A DNA stretch of 64,000 nucleotides from an uncultured Gammaproteobacteria bacterium (GCA_905479075.1 CAJQLA010000005.1:1-64000); one strand, 5' to 3'. Counted from the stretch's first letter, positions 8,946 through 23,139 are shown. Notes: generated by a model from the sequence alone, not told the origin. Program-made: numbers and translations.

Positions 8946-10316
8946 ATGCACAAGCTTAAAAAAATAAAATTAGCATTTGGTTTATTACTATTTATGCCCA
9001 CTTTGTTGGTGGCCAAAGTCAATGAATATGCTTTCGATAATGGTTTAAAACTTATCGTCAAAGAAGATCATCGTGCGCCAATTGCAGTGACACAGGTTTG
9101 GTATAAAGTGGGATCAAGTTATGAATATAACGGCATAACAGGTATTTCACACCAGCTTGAACACATGATGTTTAAGGGTACGGAGAACTTAAAACCTAAT
9201 GAATTCTCACGTATTATTGCCGCCAACGGCGGTCGTGAAAATGCCTTTACAGGTAAAGATTACACAGCGTATTTCCAAACAATGGAAGCGGATCGTGTTG
9301 AAGTGAGCTTTCGTCTCGAAGCTGAACGAATGCGCAAACTTGTTATTGATGAAGCTGAACTACTAAAAGAAAAGGAAGTTGTCGCAGAAGAAAGACGCAT
9401 GCGTACAGATGATAGTCCAACGGCTTTAACACGTGAAGTGTTTAATGCCACTGCTTTCACAAACAGTCCTTATCACCATCCTATTATTGGCTGGATGAGT
9501 GATATCAACCACTATACTGCGGATGATTTACGTCAGTGGTATCAAAAATGGTATGCCCCTAATAATGCGACAGTTGTTGTTGTGGGTGATGTGGAACCAG
9601 AAGCCGTTTATAAGTTGGCACAACAGTATTTTGGCCCACTTAAGGCTGAAGAAACAGCTGTTGTTAAGCCTCAAATAGAAGTCAAACAATCAGGTAAACG
9701 TACCGTAGAACTTCAAGCACCTGCAAAACTACCTTATACGATGATGGGCTGGAAAGTCCCCGTTGTTAAAACTGCAGAAGTGGATTGGGAACCTTATGCC
9801 TTAGAAATGCTGGCTGGCATTTTAGATGGCAGTGCTAGTTCCCGTTTTACCAAAGACTTAGTTCGAGACAGTGAAATCGCTGCCAATATTGGCGCTGGTT
9901 ATAGTCTTTTCTCACGTTTAGATGACTTGTTTTTAGTGGCGGGTACACCGAGTGAAGGTCATTCAGTAGAAGAACTACAACAAGCCGTGATGGATGAAAT
10001 AAAACTATTGCAGACTGAATTAGTGAGTGAAGAGGAATTACAACGTATTAAAACACAAGTAGTCGCAAACGCTGTTTATGAGCGAGACAGTGTGTTTTAT
10101 CAAGCGATGCAAATTGGCATGTTAGAAACAGTTGGGTTGCCATGGCAATTAGCAGATGATTATGTAGAAAATATTCAAGCCGTCACGGCACAACAGGTTC
10201 AAGAAGTGGCAAAAAAATATTTTGTTGATACGCGTTTAACAACAGCAAAATTAATACCGCAACCTCTTAATAAGAAAAAACCGGCTATGACAACAGGGGG
10301 CCGTCATGGTCACTAG
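8946..10316 (+). CDS. M16 family zinc peptidase, catalytic subunit (secreted)
   Basis: A 456-residue insulinase/pitrilysin-family metallopeptidase with an N-terminal signal peptide (about 1-23). The inverted zinc motif is intact: HQLEH at 69-73, followed about 75 residues later by EKEVVAEERR holding the third ligand. Two M16 half-domains are visible. It overlaps by 11 bp the next gene, encoding a partner of similar length without the zinc motif. In this family such pairs form heterodimers in which one half supplies catalysis and the other substrate binding. A GGAA site seven bases upstream supports the ATG. The substrate is unknown. Confidence 0.93.
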   Translation: MHKLKKIKLAFGLLLFMPTLLVAKVNEYAFDNGLKLIVKEDHRAPIAVTQVWYKVGSSYEYNGITGISHQLEHMMFKGTENLKPNEFSRIIAANGGRENAFTGKDYTAYFQTMEADRVEVSFRLEAERMRKLVIDEAELLKEKEVVAEERRMRTDDSPTALTREVFNATAFTNSPYHHPIIGWMSDINHYTADDLRQWYQKWYAPNNATVVVVGDVEPEAVYKLAQQYFGPLKAEETAVVKPQIEVKQSGKRTVELQAPAKLPYTMMGWKVPVVKTAEVDWEPYALEMLAGILDGSASSRFTKDLVRDSEIAANIGAGYSLFSRLDDLFLVAGTPSEGHSVEELQQAVMDEIKLLQTELVSEEELQRIKTQVVANAVYERDSVFYQAMQIGMLETVGLPWQLADDYVENIQAVTAQQVQEVAKKYFVDTRLTTAKLIPQPLNKKKPAMTTGGRHGH

Positions 10317-11593
10317 ATTTACATTATTTTTAGTTACTTTACTGTTGTCGCTAAGCGCTTCTTCTGCACCCAATATTGAACATTGGACGACAGAAAATGG
10401 TGGTCGAGTTTATTATGCTTCTGCTCCTGAGTTACCCATGGTCGATATCCAAGTGGTATTTGATGCTGGTGCTGCGCAAGATAAAGACTTGCCAGGTATC
10501 GCTTTACTCGCTAACTCTATGTTGTCTGAGGGTGCGGGTGACTTGACAGCCGATCAGGTTTCAGCTGGATTTGATGATGTGGGCGCAAAATTTGGTAGTA
10601 GTTCTGAGCGAGATATGGCTTCCTTAAGCCTACGAAGCTTAACCGAAGATACTGCACTCAAAACCGCATTAGAGCTTATGGTAACGGTATTGACTAAGCC
10701 AACATTTCCACAAGATGCATTTGAAAGACTACAGAAACAAATGCTGATCGGTTTACAAGGGGAAAAGCAGTCGCCTAGTGCTGTAGCTCGCCGTGCTTTT
10801 TATAAGAATATCTATGGCGAACACCCTTATGCTTCAATGCCAGCAGGTGATGCTGAACTGGTGCCACATCTAACAGTTAAATCAATTAAAAAGTTCTATA
10901 GGCAATATTATGTCGCCCGCAACGCGACAATCGTGATTGTCGGTGCAGTGACGAAAGAACAGGCGCAGCAGATTGCTGAGCAGTTAATGACAGGTTTAGC
11001 CGCAGGTGAAATGGCTAATCCCAAACCACAAGTAACAAGTCTGACTGAGTCACAAGAAGTTATTATCGAACATCCGTCCAGCCAGACCCATATTTTGATG
11101 GGGCAAGCTGGAACAAGTCGCGATGATAAAGACTACTTCACTCTTTATGTCGGCAATCATATTTTTGGTGGTAGTGGTTTGGTGTCTTTATTAAGTAATG
11201 AAATTCGTGAAAAGCGTGGCTTATCTTATAGCGCTTATAGTTATTTCCGACCAATGCATGAAAAAGGACCTTATCAACTTGGCTTGCAGACGCGTAATGA
11301 CCAAGCACAAGAAGCATTAAAAGTGATGAAGGATACATTAGCGGCTTTTATTATTACGGGCCCGACGGAAGAGCAGTTAAAAGCGGCTAAGCAGAATATA
11401 ACAGGTGGTTTTGCATTGCGTTTAGACAGTAATAGCAAGATTGCTGGCTACTTGGCTATGATTGGCTTTTATGGTCTGCCTTTGGATTATTTAGACACTT
11501 TTAAAGCTAAAGTAAATAATGTCACCACGGCTCAAATCAAGGATGCGTTTTCACGACGTGTTCACCCTGAAACCATGGTAACGGTACTGGTCG

Positions 11594-11616
<23 letters not shown>
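10306..11616 (+). CDS. M16 family peptidase-like protein, non-catalytic partner (secreted)
   Basis: A 436-residue M16-fold protein with a signal peptide (about 1-20, ending SASSA). At the place of the HxxEH motif it reads LLANSMLSEGA, so the zinc ligands and catalytic Glu are missing. The C-terminal EIREKRGLSYSAYSYF keeps the Arg/Tyr residues that in active pairs complete the partner's active site. This is the usual division of labour of the two-gene M16B type. The start overlaps the upstream peptidase by 11 bp with GGGGG just before the ATG. The 3' end overlaps rsmD by 23 bp. Confidence 0.92.
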
Positions 11617-12663
<1,047 letters not shown>

Positions 12664-12734
12664 ACCTGCTGAGTTTTTCATAGTTTAAATGAATAAGAAG
12701 CGTTAAAATTATTTGATATTGAATGTTGGAGTAA

Positions 12735-12992
<258 letters not shown>

Positions 12993-13045
12993 GCTATTGC
13001 ATTTTTTATTCAAAAATAACGACATCAACTATACGGAAGTCCAAT

Positions 13046-13603
13046 ATGCACAAATATCTGATTTTATTATTAGCCTTGTTTAGCCAATTCGCGTTTGCAG
13101 AACAAACGGGCGAGCAGCGTTCTGTAGAAGAATATCAGGCGATCTATAAGACCAAATGGACGTCTTTGGTGGATTCATTAGAGCATAGAACAGACTTAAC
13201 TTTTTTACAGAAAATGGCTAGATATGAGCAGGAAGTCAACAAACTAAAAAAACAATATGCTGAAGAACGTATGGGTGATTATAACGATAGCGAAATAACA
13301 CTATCAGTTGAACACCAATGTAAAGGCAGGCCATCAGGCAGCACTAAAAATTGTGGTTATCGCTGTGTTGAACGTCCTAATGAAGATATGTACACCAAGC
13401 CTGAATGGGTGACGTTCTCAGGTGATTATATGAAAGAAGTCATCAACGAGGAAAAAGCCTGCTTCAAATTAGAAGCTAAAGGTAATCGTCAAAAACAAGG
13501 TACAGTCACAGCTACCTTCAAATATCGAAATAGCTTCGTCGGCTATAAAACTATTGATGATGCAACTGAGTTGTTTGATTCTTTTACTAAAGCCGAACAA
13601 TAA
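13046..13603 (+). CDS. Secreted protein of unknown function
   Basis: I do not recognise this 185-residue protein. It starts with a clean signal peptide (MHKYLILLLALFSQFAFA, cut after about residue 18). A charged helical segment (about 25-80) follows. The middle has four closely placed Cys, KGRPSGSTKNCGYRC with flanking Cys, that could form disulfides, and a predicted beta-rich end (TVTATFKYRN, about 151-160). A GGAAG site precedes the ATG. It is flanked by the YfhL ferredoxin and a GFA protein with no evident functional link. Periplasmic location is inferred. Confidence 0.7.
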   Translation: MHKYLILLLALFSQFAFAEQTGEQRSVEEYQAIYKTKWTSLVDSLEHRTDLTFLQKMARYEQEVNKLKKQYAEERMGDYNDSEITLSVEHQCKGRPSGSTKNCGYRCVERPNEDMYTKPEWVTFSGDYMKEVINEEKACFKLEAKGNRQKQGTVTATFKYRNSFVGYKTIDDATELFDSFTKAEQ

Positions 13604-13733
13604 TTTTCAGTTCCTGAATTAGCAGTTCACATAACAAGGTGCTTGATCGGATGCAAATTACCTTGGACTTTATTTGCAATGCACAGCTTTGTCATTAGGT
13701 TCCAGACAACAATGAAATTATTAAGGACATTAA

Positions 13734-14153
13734 ATGAAAATTCTTAAAGGTCAATATTTATGTTGTGCTGTTGAGTATGAAATACCTGACAACCTTTTAT
13801 ATGCTGGTTATTGCCATTGTTCTGAGTGTCGTAAGTTCTCGGGTTCAGCATTTTCCGCTTTTGGTGGAGTGCCAAAAAATAGTCTCTTAATCAAGTCAGG
13901 GGAAGAGGAAATTAGATATTACAAGAAATCTGAAGCATCTAATATGGCTTCGTGTAAAGTTTGTGGTTCTAGTTTATTTGCAGACAAGGTTGCCAAAGGT
14001 TTAGTGCATATTCGTTTGGGTTCGCTAGTAGATTTTCCGAGTTTAAAACCACAGGCACATTTATACGTGGGCTCAAAAGCGCCATGGTTTGATATTACAG
14101 ATGGCTTACCTCAATTCGAGACTATGCCATCAGAGAGGCAAGCTCCAACGTAA
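13734..14153 (+). CDS. GFA-family (CENP-V/GFA domain) protein
   Basis: A 139-residue zinc-binding protein of the glutathione-dependent formaldehyde-activating (GFA) superfamily. Visible zinc ligands are CCAVEYE (about 9-15), CHCSECRKFSGSAFSAF (about 27-43) and CKVCGSSLFA (about 73-82), the standard layout. Despite the family name, most members have no proven formaldehyde activity, and adjacency here to unrelated genes gives no pathway clue. AAGGA seven bases upstream supports the ATG. It converges with the amidotransferase gene. Confidence 0.88.
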   Translation: MKILKGQYLCCAVEYEIPDNLLYAGYCHCSECRKFSGSAFSAFGGVPKNSLLIKSGEEEIRYYKKSEASNMASCKVCGSSLFADKVAKGLVHIRLGSLVDFPSLKPQAHLYVGSKAPWFDITDGLPQFETMPSERQAPT

Positions 14154-14210
14154 AAATAGCAATCATTTAACTGTTAAAAGCTCAGAAGCAACCCGATAAT
14201 TTTTGAATCA

Positions 14211-14978
14211 TTATCCGGTTATAACTTCACCTAAATGAAATAGTTGTAATTGGCCGGGTTCCATTTTTTCCCATACTTCATTATTGGTTAAAGGTTGTGT
14301 TGCAATGACTGTGACGACGTCTTTTGGTGTTGTTTCAGTACCAAAATCTACGGTTAAGTCTTGATCTTGCAAACTGGCTTTTCCAAAAGGAGCACGACGG
14401 GTAATCCAATGTAGTTTGGTGCTGCAATAGGCAAACATGGTGTCGCCATCAGATAGCAACACATTACATACACCTAGCGCAGAGAATGACTCAAAGTGTG
14501 TTCTTAGGAAGTAGGCTAAGTCTTGATCATTAGGTCGAGAAGGAAAGGACTTTCGTAACTCACTTAATAAGTAGCAAAAAGCATGTTCACTATCGCTGCT
14601 ACCTATAGGCTGATAATAGTCAGTTTGCCATTTCATCACATCTGGAATTTGACCATTATGCGCCATTGTCCAAGGTCTACCCCAAAGCTCCCTTTGATAA
14701 GGTTGGGTGTTTTCCAAGCTAACAGCACCGACATTCGCTTGCCTGATATGCGATATCACTGTGGTGGATTTAATAGGCCATTTTCCTAATAAATCAGCTA
14801 AGCGTGATTGGGCGCTGGCGGCTGAATCGTGGAAAACTCGGCAACCTCGACCTTCATAAAAAGCGATACCCCAGCCATCACTATGAGGCCCAGTGTCGCC
14901 ACCTCTTCGCATAAGGCCTGAAAAACTAAAGCAAATATCAGTTGGCACATTTGCTGACATGCCTAACAATTCACACAT
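14211..14978 (-). CDS. Class II glutamine amidotransferase (YafJ type)
   Basis: A 255-residue Ntn-type amidohydrolase. Cys2 (MCELLGMSANVPTD) becomes the catalytic N-terminal nucleophile after Met removal. Conserved blocks are GDTGPHSDGWGIAFYEG (about 28-44), HIRQANVGAVSLENTQPY (about 77-94), MAHNGQIPD (about 109-117) and GSSDSEHAFCYLL. Length matches E. coli YafJ (255). The physiological substrate of this stand-alone class is unknown. It converges on the GFA gene across 57 bp and has no operon partner. Confidence 0.9.
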   Translation of the reverse strand: MCELLGMSANVPTDICFSFSGLMRRGGDTGPHSDGWGIAFYEGRGCRVFHDSAASAQSRLADLLGKWPIKSTTVISHIRQANVGAVSLENTQPYQRELWGRPWTMAHNGQIPDVMKWQTDYYQPIGSSDSEHAFCYLLSELRKSFPSRPNDQDLAYFLRTHFESFSALGVCNVLLSDGDTMFAYCSTKLHWITRRAPFGKASLQDQDLTVDFGTETTPKDVVTVIATQPLTNNEVWEKMEPGQLQLFHLGEVITG

Positions 14979-15141
14979 AAGTGGTGGGTATCCTAGAAGT
15001 TCTATTTATCATTACAGCATCATTTTATGTTGATTAGTTTAAAAGTGATAGCCAATGATTTTTTAGCTGCTAAAGTAAACAAGCTTAGCTATATTTTTAA
15101 CAGGCGAATAATACATTTTCTTTAAGCTTAGCCGAGCATAA

Positions 15142-17640
<2,499 letters not shown>

Positions 17641-17659
17641 CAATTTAAGGATCACATTT

Positions 17660-18154
17660 ATGAAGCGTTACATATCAAATAGTGTTGTTATTGTTACTTT
17701 ATTGATTATAGCTGGTTGTGGCTTCCACTTACGTGGGGCAGTCAATTTGCCAGAAAGTATCAAAACGATGTATGTACAAGGACTTAATTTACAGCGTGGA
17801 GTTGGCCTTACACTCAAACGTCACTTGATAAGTAATGGCATCGTTGTCGTCGAAGATTATCAAAAAGGCAATGCGGTCTTAGACATCCTAGAAAATAAAT
17901 ATGAACGCAGAGTATTATCAGTCGGTTCCAGTGCTAAGGTCAGTGAATATGAGTTATATGGCCGTATCACTTTTAAAGTAACCGATGGTTCAGGTGCAGT
18001 TTTGACCGAAGAGCAGAGCGTAGAAGCACAGAAAGATTATCAGTTTAATCAAGATGAGGTCTTGGGCGCGGGTGAAGAAGAAAGCGTATTGCGTGAAGAG
18101 TTAGAACAGCGTTTAGTGCGGAGTATTATGCGACGCTTAGAAGCGATAAAATAA
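17660..18154 (+). CDS. lptE: LPS-assembly lipoprotein LptE
   Basis: Outer-membrane lipoprotein that plugs the LptD barrel for LPS export. The 164 residues begin with a type II signal sequence ending LIIAGC, then GFHLRGAVNLPESIKTMYV, the family N-terminus. I choose the ATG at 17660 because AAGGA lies eight bases upstream and the lipoprotein signal starts there. A TTG at 17630 lies inside leuS. The order leuS-lptE-holA is conserved in gammaproteobacteria. Confidence 0.94.
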   Translation: MKRYISNSVVIVTLLIIAGCGFHLRGAVNLPESIKTMYVQGLNLQRGVGLTLKRHLISNGIVVVEDYQKGNAVLDILENKYERRVLSVGSSAKVSEYELYGRITFKVTDGSGAVLTEEQSVEAQKDYQFNQDEVLGAGEEESVLREELEQRLVRSIMRRLEAIK

Positions 18155-18163
18155 TGTCTCATT

Positions 18164-19192
18164 ATGCGTCTGCGAGCTGACCAGCTAACAGGACAGTTAC
18201 AACAAGGTTTAGCGCCAGTTTATTTAATATACGGCGATGAACAAATGTTGGTGGAAGAAAGCAGTGATCTATTAAGGCAAGCTGCACGTAAACTGGGTGC
18301 AGATGATCGCCAGGTTTGGCATGTTGAAGGTCGGTTTGACTGGTCTCAAATCAAATGGCAAGAGCAAACAATGTCATTGTTTGCTAGCCAGCGTTTATTG
18401 GAAATAAGACTACCCTCTGGTTCTCCAGGAAAAGAAGGTGGCGAAGCGCTTAGGAAATTTTGCCTAAACCCACCTGCAGACACAACTTTGCTTATTATCA
18501 GTGGCAAGATAGATACGCGTTCACAAAAGAGTAAGTGGTTTACTGAACTGGAACAATTGGGTGTGACGTTGCCTATTTGGCCTGTTGATGCAGTTAACTT
18601 ACCCGGCTGGATTGCCCAGCGTATGAAACAGAAAGGTTTGCAAACTAATCAAGCGATTACTGCTTTAATAGCAGAGCGAGTTGAAGGCAATTTATACGCA
18701 GCAGCACAGGAAATAGATAAGCTATTACTACTTTGTCCTGATGGTAATGTAGATGAACAAACTGTTTTAAATTCTGTTGCGGATAATGCACGTTTTCAAG
18801 CCTTTGGCTTGATGGATATGGCTTATGCAGGACAAGCGGGAAAAATACCGCGGGTTGTGGATGGACTGCGAGCTGAAGGCCTAGAGTTTTTATCGGTATT
18901 TTCGGCTGTTTCTTGGTCACTACATCGTATGGTCGATATGGCGAAGCAAATCGAATCTGGCCAGCATATTGAGCAAGTTTTTCGTAGTCAAAAACCACAG
19001 GTCTGGCAAAAGAGTTGGCCTGTTGTTAAACAAGCATTAGCAACGCATACAAGACAGCAATGGCAGCTGTTTTTAAGTAAGGTAGCACGAATTGATCAGG
19101 CGGCTAAAGGAGCTAATACGGATTGTCCATGGTCTTTATTAGAAGAGTTATGCTTGCAAGTGGCAGGTATTAAGATGAATTTACGGAATTAG
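18164..19192 (+). CDS. holA: DNA polymerase III subunit delta
   Basis: Clamp-loader subunit that opens the beta clamp. The 342 residues match E. coli HolA (343). Family blocks seen are APVYLIYGDEQMLVEESSDLL near the start and FASQRLLEIRLPSG at about 67-80. Also present are GLMDMAYAGQ and the C-terminal SLLEELCLQVAG. It follows lptE by 9 bp and precedes proA by 8 bp. Confidence 0.95.
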   Translation: MRLRADQLTGQLQQGLAPVYLIYGDEQMLVEESSDLLRQAARKLGADDRQVWHVEGRFDWSQIKWQEQTMSLFASQRLLEIRLPSGSPGKEGGEALRKFCLNPPADTTLLIISGKIDTRSQKSKWFTELEQLGVTLPIWPVDAVNLPGWIAQRMKQKGLQTNQAITALIAERVEGNLYAAAQEIDKLLLLCPDGNVDEQTVLNSVADNARFQAFGLMDMAYAGQAGKIPRVVDGLRAEGLEFLSVFSAVSWSLHRMVDMAKQIESGQHIEQVFRSQKPQVWQKSWPVVKQALATHTRQQWQLFLSKVARIDQAAKGANTDCPWSLLEELCLQVAGIKMNLRN

Positions 19193-19200
19193 ATTAGGAG

Positions 19201-20463
19201 ATGGGTTTGGATATTCAGGCGTATATGCAGACATTAGGTCAACAGGCGAAACAAGCCAGTCGTGCATTATCCCGCGCAGATACCAATGCAAAAAATCATG
19301 CATTGCGAATTATTGCGTCTATGATCCGTGCAAATTCAGACCAGTTAAAACAACAAAATAAGCTGGATATGGAAGCGGGTGAAATGAAAGGGCTGGATAG
19401 TGCCTTATTAGATCGTTTAGAGCTAACAGACAGCCGTATTGAGGCGATGGCAGAAGGTTTGGAGCAGATTGCTTCTTTAGCCGATCCTATTGGTGAAATC
19501 AGCAATATGCATTTTCGGCCATCTGGTATCCAGTTAGGTCAAATGCGTGTGCCTTTAGGTGTAATTGGCATTATTTATGAATCTAGACCTAATGTTACCG
19601 CTGATGCGGCAGGCCTATGTTTAAAATCAGGTAATGCTGTAATTTTGCGAGGTGGTTCGGAAGCCATTCATTCTAATCAAGCAATTGCTACTTGTATCCG
19701 TCAAGGGCTCGAGCAAGTTGGTTTGCCTAGTCAAGCAGTACAGGTTGTAGAAACAACCGACAGACAAGCTGTAGGTGAATTGATTACGTCAACAGACTAT
19801 GTTGATGTGATCGTCCCTCGTGGAGGGAAAAACCTGATTGAACGTATCAGTAGTGACGCAAAAGTGCCAGTCATTAAACATCTAGACGGTATTTGTCATG
19901 TTTATATTGATAAAGCTGCAGATTTAGATATGGCTGAAGACATTGCCTTTAACGCTAAATGTCACCGCTATGGTGTGTGTAATGCCATGGAAACATTATT
20001 GATACATAGTGATGTTGCTTCACAAATCTTGCCACGCTTAGCCAGTCGATATAAAACGGAGTCGGTTGAATTACGTGGTTGTGAAAGAACGCAGTCGATC
20101 TTGCCAGAGGCGGTTGCTGCAACAGAAACTGATTGGGATACCGAGTATTTAGCGCCTATTCTTTCGATTCGTATTGTCGATGATTTGGAGCAGGCTATGG
20201 ATCATATCCATCGTCATAGTTCTTCTCATACTGAAACAATCGTGACAGAAGATTATGCCAGTGCTAGACACTTTTTAGCAGAAGTTGACTCAAGTTCAGT
20301 GATGGTAAATGCATCGACACGTTTTGCTGATGGTTTTGAATATGGTCTTGGTGCTGAAATTGGTATTTCAACCGATAAAATTCATGCTCGTGGTCCAGTT
20401 GGATTAAATGGACTGACTTCCCAGAAATGGATTGTGCTCGGTAGTGGTCAAATCAGACACTAA
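19201..20463 (+). CDS. proA: Gamma-glutamyl phosphate reductase
   Basis: Reduces gamma-glutamyl phosphate to glutamate semialdehyde in proline synthesis. The 420 residues carry the aldehyde-dehydrogenase-like fold, with [18 protein letters not shown] (about 120-137), [11 protein letters not shown], and the catalytic Cys in [16 protein letters not shown]. The ATG at 19201 directly abuts AGGAG (19196-19200), leaving no spacer. A TTG two codons later (19207) has ideal six-base spacing and may be the true start. The partner kinase proB is not in this window. Confidence 0.95.
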   Translation: MGLDIQAYMQTLGQQAKQASRALSRADTNAKNHALRIIASMIRANSDQLKQQNKLDMEAGEMKGLDSALLDRLELTDSRIEAMAEGLEQIASLADPIGEISNMHFRPSGIQLGQMRVPLGVIGIIYESRPNVTADAAGLCLKSGNAVILRGGSEAIHSNQAIATCIRQGLEQVGLPSQAVQVVETTDRQAVGELITSTDYVDVIVPRGGKNLIERISSDAKVPVIKHLDGICHVYIDKAADLDMAEDIAFNAKCHRYGVCNAMETLLIHSDVASQILPRLASRYKTESVELRGCERTQSILPEAVAATETDWDTEYLAPILSIRIVDDLEQAMDHIHRHSSSHTETIVTEDYASARHFLAEVDSSSVMVNASTRFADGFEYGLGAEIGISTDKIHARGPVGLNGLTSQKWIVLGSGQIRH

Positions 20464-20464
20464 G

Positions 20465-21097
20465 ATGCCTGAAACAATTGGTATCTTTGGGGGTACATTT
20501 GACCCCGTTCATCATGGTCATTTACGTTCAGCGCTTGAAGTCGCTCAGCAGTTAGGGCTTGACCATATTCGGTTGATTCCGAGTGCCTCACCGCCACATC
20601 GCGAACAACCACGAGCAACAGCGCAACAGCGCCTAATGATGTTGCATTTAGCGATTAAAAATAGCAGCCAGTTTGTTGTTGATGATCGTGAGTTACACCG
20701 TGATGGGCTGTCTTATACGGTTGATACTTTACTGAGTTTGCGTGAAGAATTTGTAGAAAACCCGCTGTATTTGATTGTGGGAACAGATGCTTTTTCAGCA
20801 CTACAGACATGGCACAACTGGCGGCAACTCATCAAATTAAGTCACATTGTAGTGGTCTCGCGTCCAGGCGAAGATCTATCGTTACCTGAATCACTTGAAT
20901 TCTGGTATCAAAGACATTTAGCCACTGAGGCTGATCGAGATTTAATCGCAGGTAAAATCTGGCCAGTGACGGTAACTCAGCTGGCTATTTCAGCAACGGC
21001 AATTAGGGAGTCCATCGCAAACAATGAAAGTCCAGAGTTTTTATTGCCTGATGCCGTGCTTCGTTTAATTGAGCAAACAGGTTTATATCAAGATTAA
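20465..21097 (+). CDS. nadD: Nicotinate-nucleotide adenylyltransferase
   Basis: Makes deamido-NAD from nicotinate mononucleotide and ATP. The 210 residues begin MPETIGIFGGTFDPVHHGHL, the nucleotidyltransferase T/HxGH signature. Also present are LIVGTDAFSALQTWHNW and the ISATAIRESI motif near the end. I place the start at the ATG at 20465, just after the proA stop, because that is where the conserved N-terminus begins. Often nadD is followed directly by rsfS and rlmH. Here dinB and a YdcF-like gene intervene. Confidence 0.96.
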   Translation: MPETIGIFGGTFDPVHHGHLRSALEVAQQLGLDHIRLIPSASPPHREQPRATAQQRLMMLHLAIKNSSQFVVDDRELHRDGLSYTVDTLLSLREEFVENPLYLIVGTDAFSALQTWHNWRQLIKLSHIVVVSRPGEDLSLPESLEFWYQRHLATEADRDLIAGKIWPVTVTQLAISATAIRESIANNESPEFLLPDAVLRLIEQTGLYQD

Positions 21098-21152
21098 CTA
21101 TGAAACGGGTGCTGAATACATGACCGCTTCTCATTCCTCTAGTGACTAATTG

Positions 21153-22241
21153 ATGGCTCATCAGCGCAAGATCATTCATATCGATATGGATGCGTTCTTT
21201 GCTTCTGTAGAGCAACGTGATAAATCTGAATTTCGTGGGAAACCGCTTATAGTAGGGGGTAAGCCCAACGCCAGGGGCGTTGTTGCTGCCTGTAGTTATG
21301 AGGCGAGAAAGTTTGGTATTCACTCGGCGATGCCTTGTTCACAAGCTTATCGATTATGTCCAAGCGCTATTTTTGTACCGCCACGCTTTAATGTGTATAG
21401 AGAAGTGTCAGAACAAATTAGGGCAGTTTTCTGGCGCTATGCATCAGAAGTAGAGCCTTTATCATTAGATGAAGCTTATTTAGACGTCAGTTATACTCAA
21501 GATTTTAATGGGTCAGCAACCTATATAGCTAAAGCGATAAAAAATGACATTTTGTCAGAAACACAATTGGTGGCATCTGCAGGCGTCTCTTACAATAAAT
21601 TTTTAGCTAAAATTGCCTCAGATATGGACAAACCTGATGGGCTTTATGTGATTAAACCCGATCAAGCACTTGCTTTTATCGAGGGGCTTTCGATTGGCAA
21701 ATTTCATGGAATTGGTCCAGCAACAGAAAGCAAGATGAATAAGTTAGGCATCCACACAGGTGCAGATTTACGAGCTTGGAACGAACAGGATTTAGTTAAA
21801 TATTTTGGCAAGTCTGGGCATCATTTTTTTCATATTTCACACGGTATTGACGAGCGTGCTGTTCAAAGTACACGTAAGAGAAAATCGGTAGGAAAAGAGA
21901 CGACGTTCCAGCAAGATATACAATCTATTTTGGCATTACGCGACCATGCTAATTCACTATCTGAACAGGTTTGGGAGACTTTGCAATCACAAAAACTGAC
22001 AGCTAAAACATTGACTTTAAAAGTTAAATACGCCAATTTCACTCAAGTCACTCGTTCAATAACACATGACAGTGCTTTAGATTTGATGACGATTAAAAGT
22101 CTATTGCCCAGATTATTAAATCGTACTGAAGCGGGTGGAATTGCGGTCAGATTAATTGGTGTGTCAGTCAGTGGCTTTGACACAAAACCAGCTAAAAAGG
22201 CTAAGCAACAGCTAGCATTAGGGTTGGGTAATGTTTTTTGA
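21153..22241 (+). CDS. dinB: DNA polymerase IV (Y family)
   Basis: Error-prone translesion polymerase. The 362 residues start MAHQRKIIHIDMDAFFASVE, containing the metal-binding DMD. Further motifs are CSYEARKFGIHSAM, EPLSLDEAYLDVS with catalytic SLDEAYLD (about 102-109), and the little-finger domain with KSVGKETTF. I prefer the ATG at 21153 over a TTG one codon earlier. The C-terminus lacks an obvious full clamp-binding QLxLxF, but QQLALGLGNVF at the end resembles one. I saw no convincing LexA box in the 55-bp gap upstream. Confidence 0.95.
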   Translation: MAHQRKIIHIDMDAFFASVEQRDKSEFRGKPLIVGGKPNARGVVAACSYEARKFGIHSAMPCSQAYRLCPSAIFVPPRFNVYREVSEQIRAVFWRYASEVEPLSLDEAYLDVSYTQDFNGSATYIAKAIKNDILSETQLVASAGVSYNKFLAKIASDMDKPDGLYVIKPDQALAFIEGLSIGKFHGIGPATESKMNKLGIHTGADLRAWNEQDLVKYFGKSGHHFFHISHGIDERAVQSTRKRKSVGKETTFQQDIQSILALRDHANSLSEQVWETLQSQKLTAKTLTLKVKYANFTQVTRSITHDSALDLMTIKSLLPRLLNRTEAGGIAVRLIGVSVSGFDTKPAKKAKQQLALGLGNVF

Positions 22242-22273
22242 TATAGCGTTGCGATACAGGAGATAGAGAAGCA

Positions 22274-23092
22274 GTGAATGAGTTGTTTTTTGTTATATCA
22301 AAACTCGCGTGGGGCATTTTAAGCCCCAGCAACCTAATAGTGATATTACTAGCAATAGCGACTGTATTAGTGATCAATAACAAGATACAAGCGGCTAAAT
22401 GGATTTTAATCCCTTTATCGCTTGCCACTGTCTTATTGCTAGCCTATCCAGTGAGTGATTATCTGATGTATCCACTAGAAAAACGATTCTCTAAACCAAT
22501 ACTTTTGCCATCAAAGATTGATGGCATCATTGTTTTAGGTGGTGGTGAAGAGTTGAAACAGTCGTTAAGCTGGCAAACACAAGAGCTGGGTGACGGTGGT
22601 GATCGCTATTTTGCTACAGTTAGCTTGGCAAAAAAATATCCCAATGTGCCTGTTATATTCTCTGGCGGCAATAATCTACTGACCTTAAAAGGGGAAGGGA
22701 AAGAAGGACATATTGCTTATCAAGTTCTAACAAAGTTGGGTATTGAAAAGCAGCGCCTTGTCGTTGAAACGCAAGCTAGAAATACTTATGAAAATCTTGT
22801 TCATCTACAGTCGCTCTTACCTAAAGAAGCAGGTAAGTACATACTGGTAACATCCGCTTTTCATATGCCAAGAGCCGTTGGGGTGGCGCGTCAGCAATCT
22901 GTGAAGGTTATTCCTTATCCTGTAGATTATAGAAGTAATAGTGAGATGCTAAGACGATGGGACTTTAATCTTTATGAACATTTGCAAGTATTAGAGCCGG
23001 CATGGCGGGAATGGATAGGTTTAACGGTCTACTTTTTTACTGATAAAACAGCTCAATGGTTGCCATCTGAAGTTGCAGATGAACACAAATAA
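22274..23092 (+). CDS. YdcF/ElyC-like DUF218 membrane protein
   Basis: A 272-residue envelope protein with two N-terminal membrane segments (about 16-34 and 39-58) and a soluble DUF218 domain. The domain has GIIVLGGGEE (about 85-94), FSGGNNLLTLKGEG, ETQARNTYENLVHLQSLL and LVTSAFHMPRAVGVARQ, the family signature blocks. The two-membrane-segment layout is that of ElyC, linked in E. coli to envelope biogenesis. The GTG start follows AGGAG by about ten bases. It is inserted between dinB and rsfS. Confidence 0.88.
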   Translation: MNELFFVISKLAWGILSPSNLIVILLAIATVLVINNKIQAAKWILIPLSLATVLLLAYPVSDYLMYPLEKRFSKPILLPSKIDGIIVLGGGEELKQSLSWQTQELGDGGDRYFATVSLAKKYPNVPVIFSGGNNLLTLKGEGKEGHIAYQVLTKLGIEKQRLVVETQARNTYENLVHLQSLLPKEAGKYILVTSAFHMPRAVGVARQQSVKVIPYPVDYRSNSEMLRRWDFNLYEHLQVLEPAWREWIGLTVYFFTDKTAQWLPSEVADEHK

Positions 23093-23139
23093 AATAGCTT
23101 AGTGATAAACTATGTCATTACATAGTCATGGAGAGCCAA

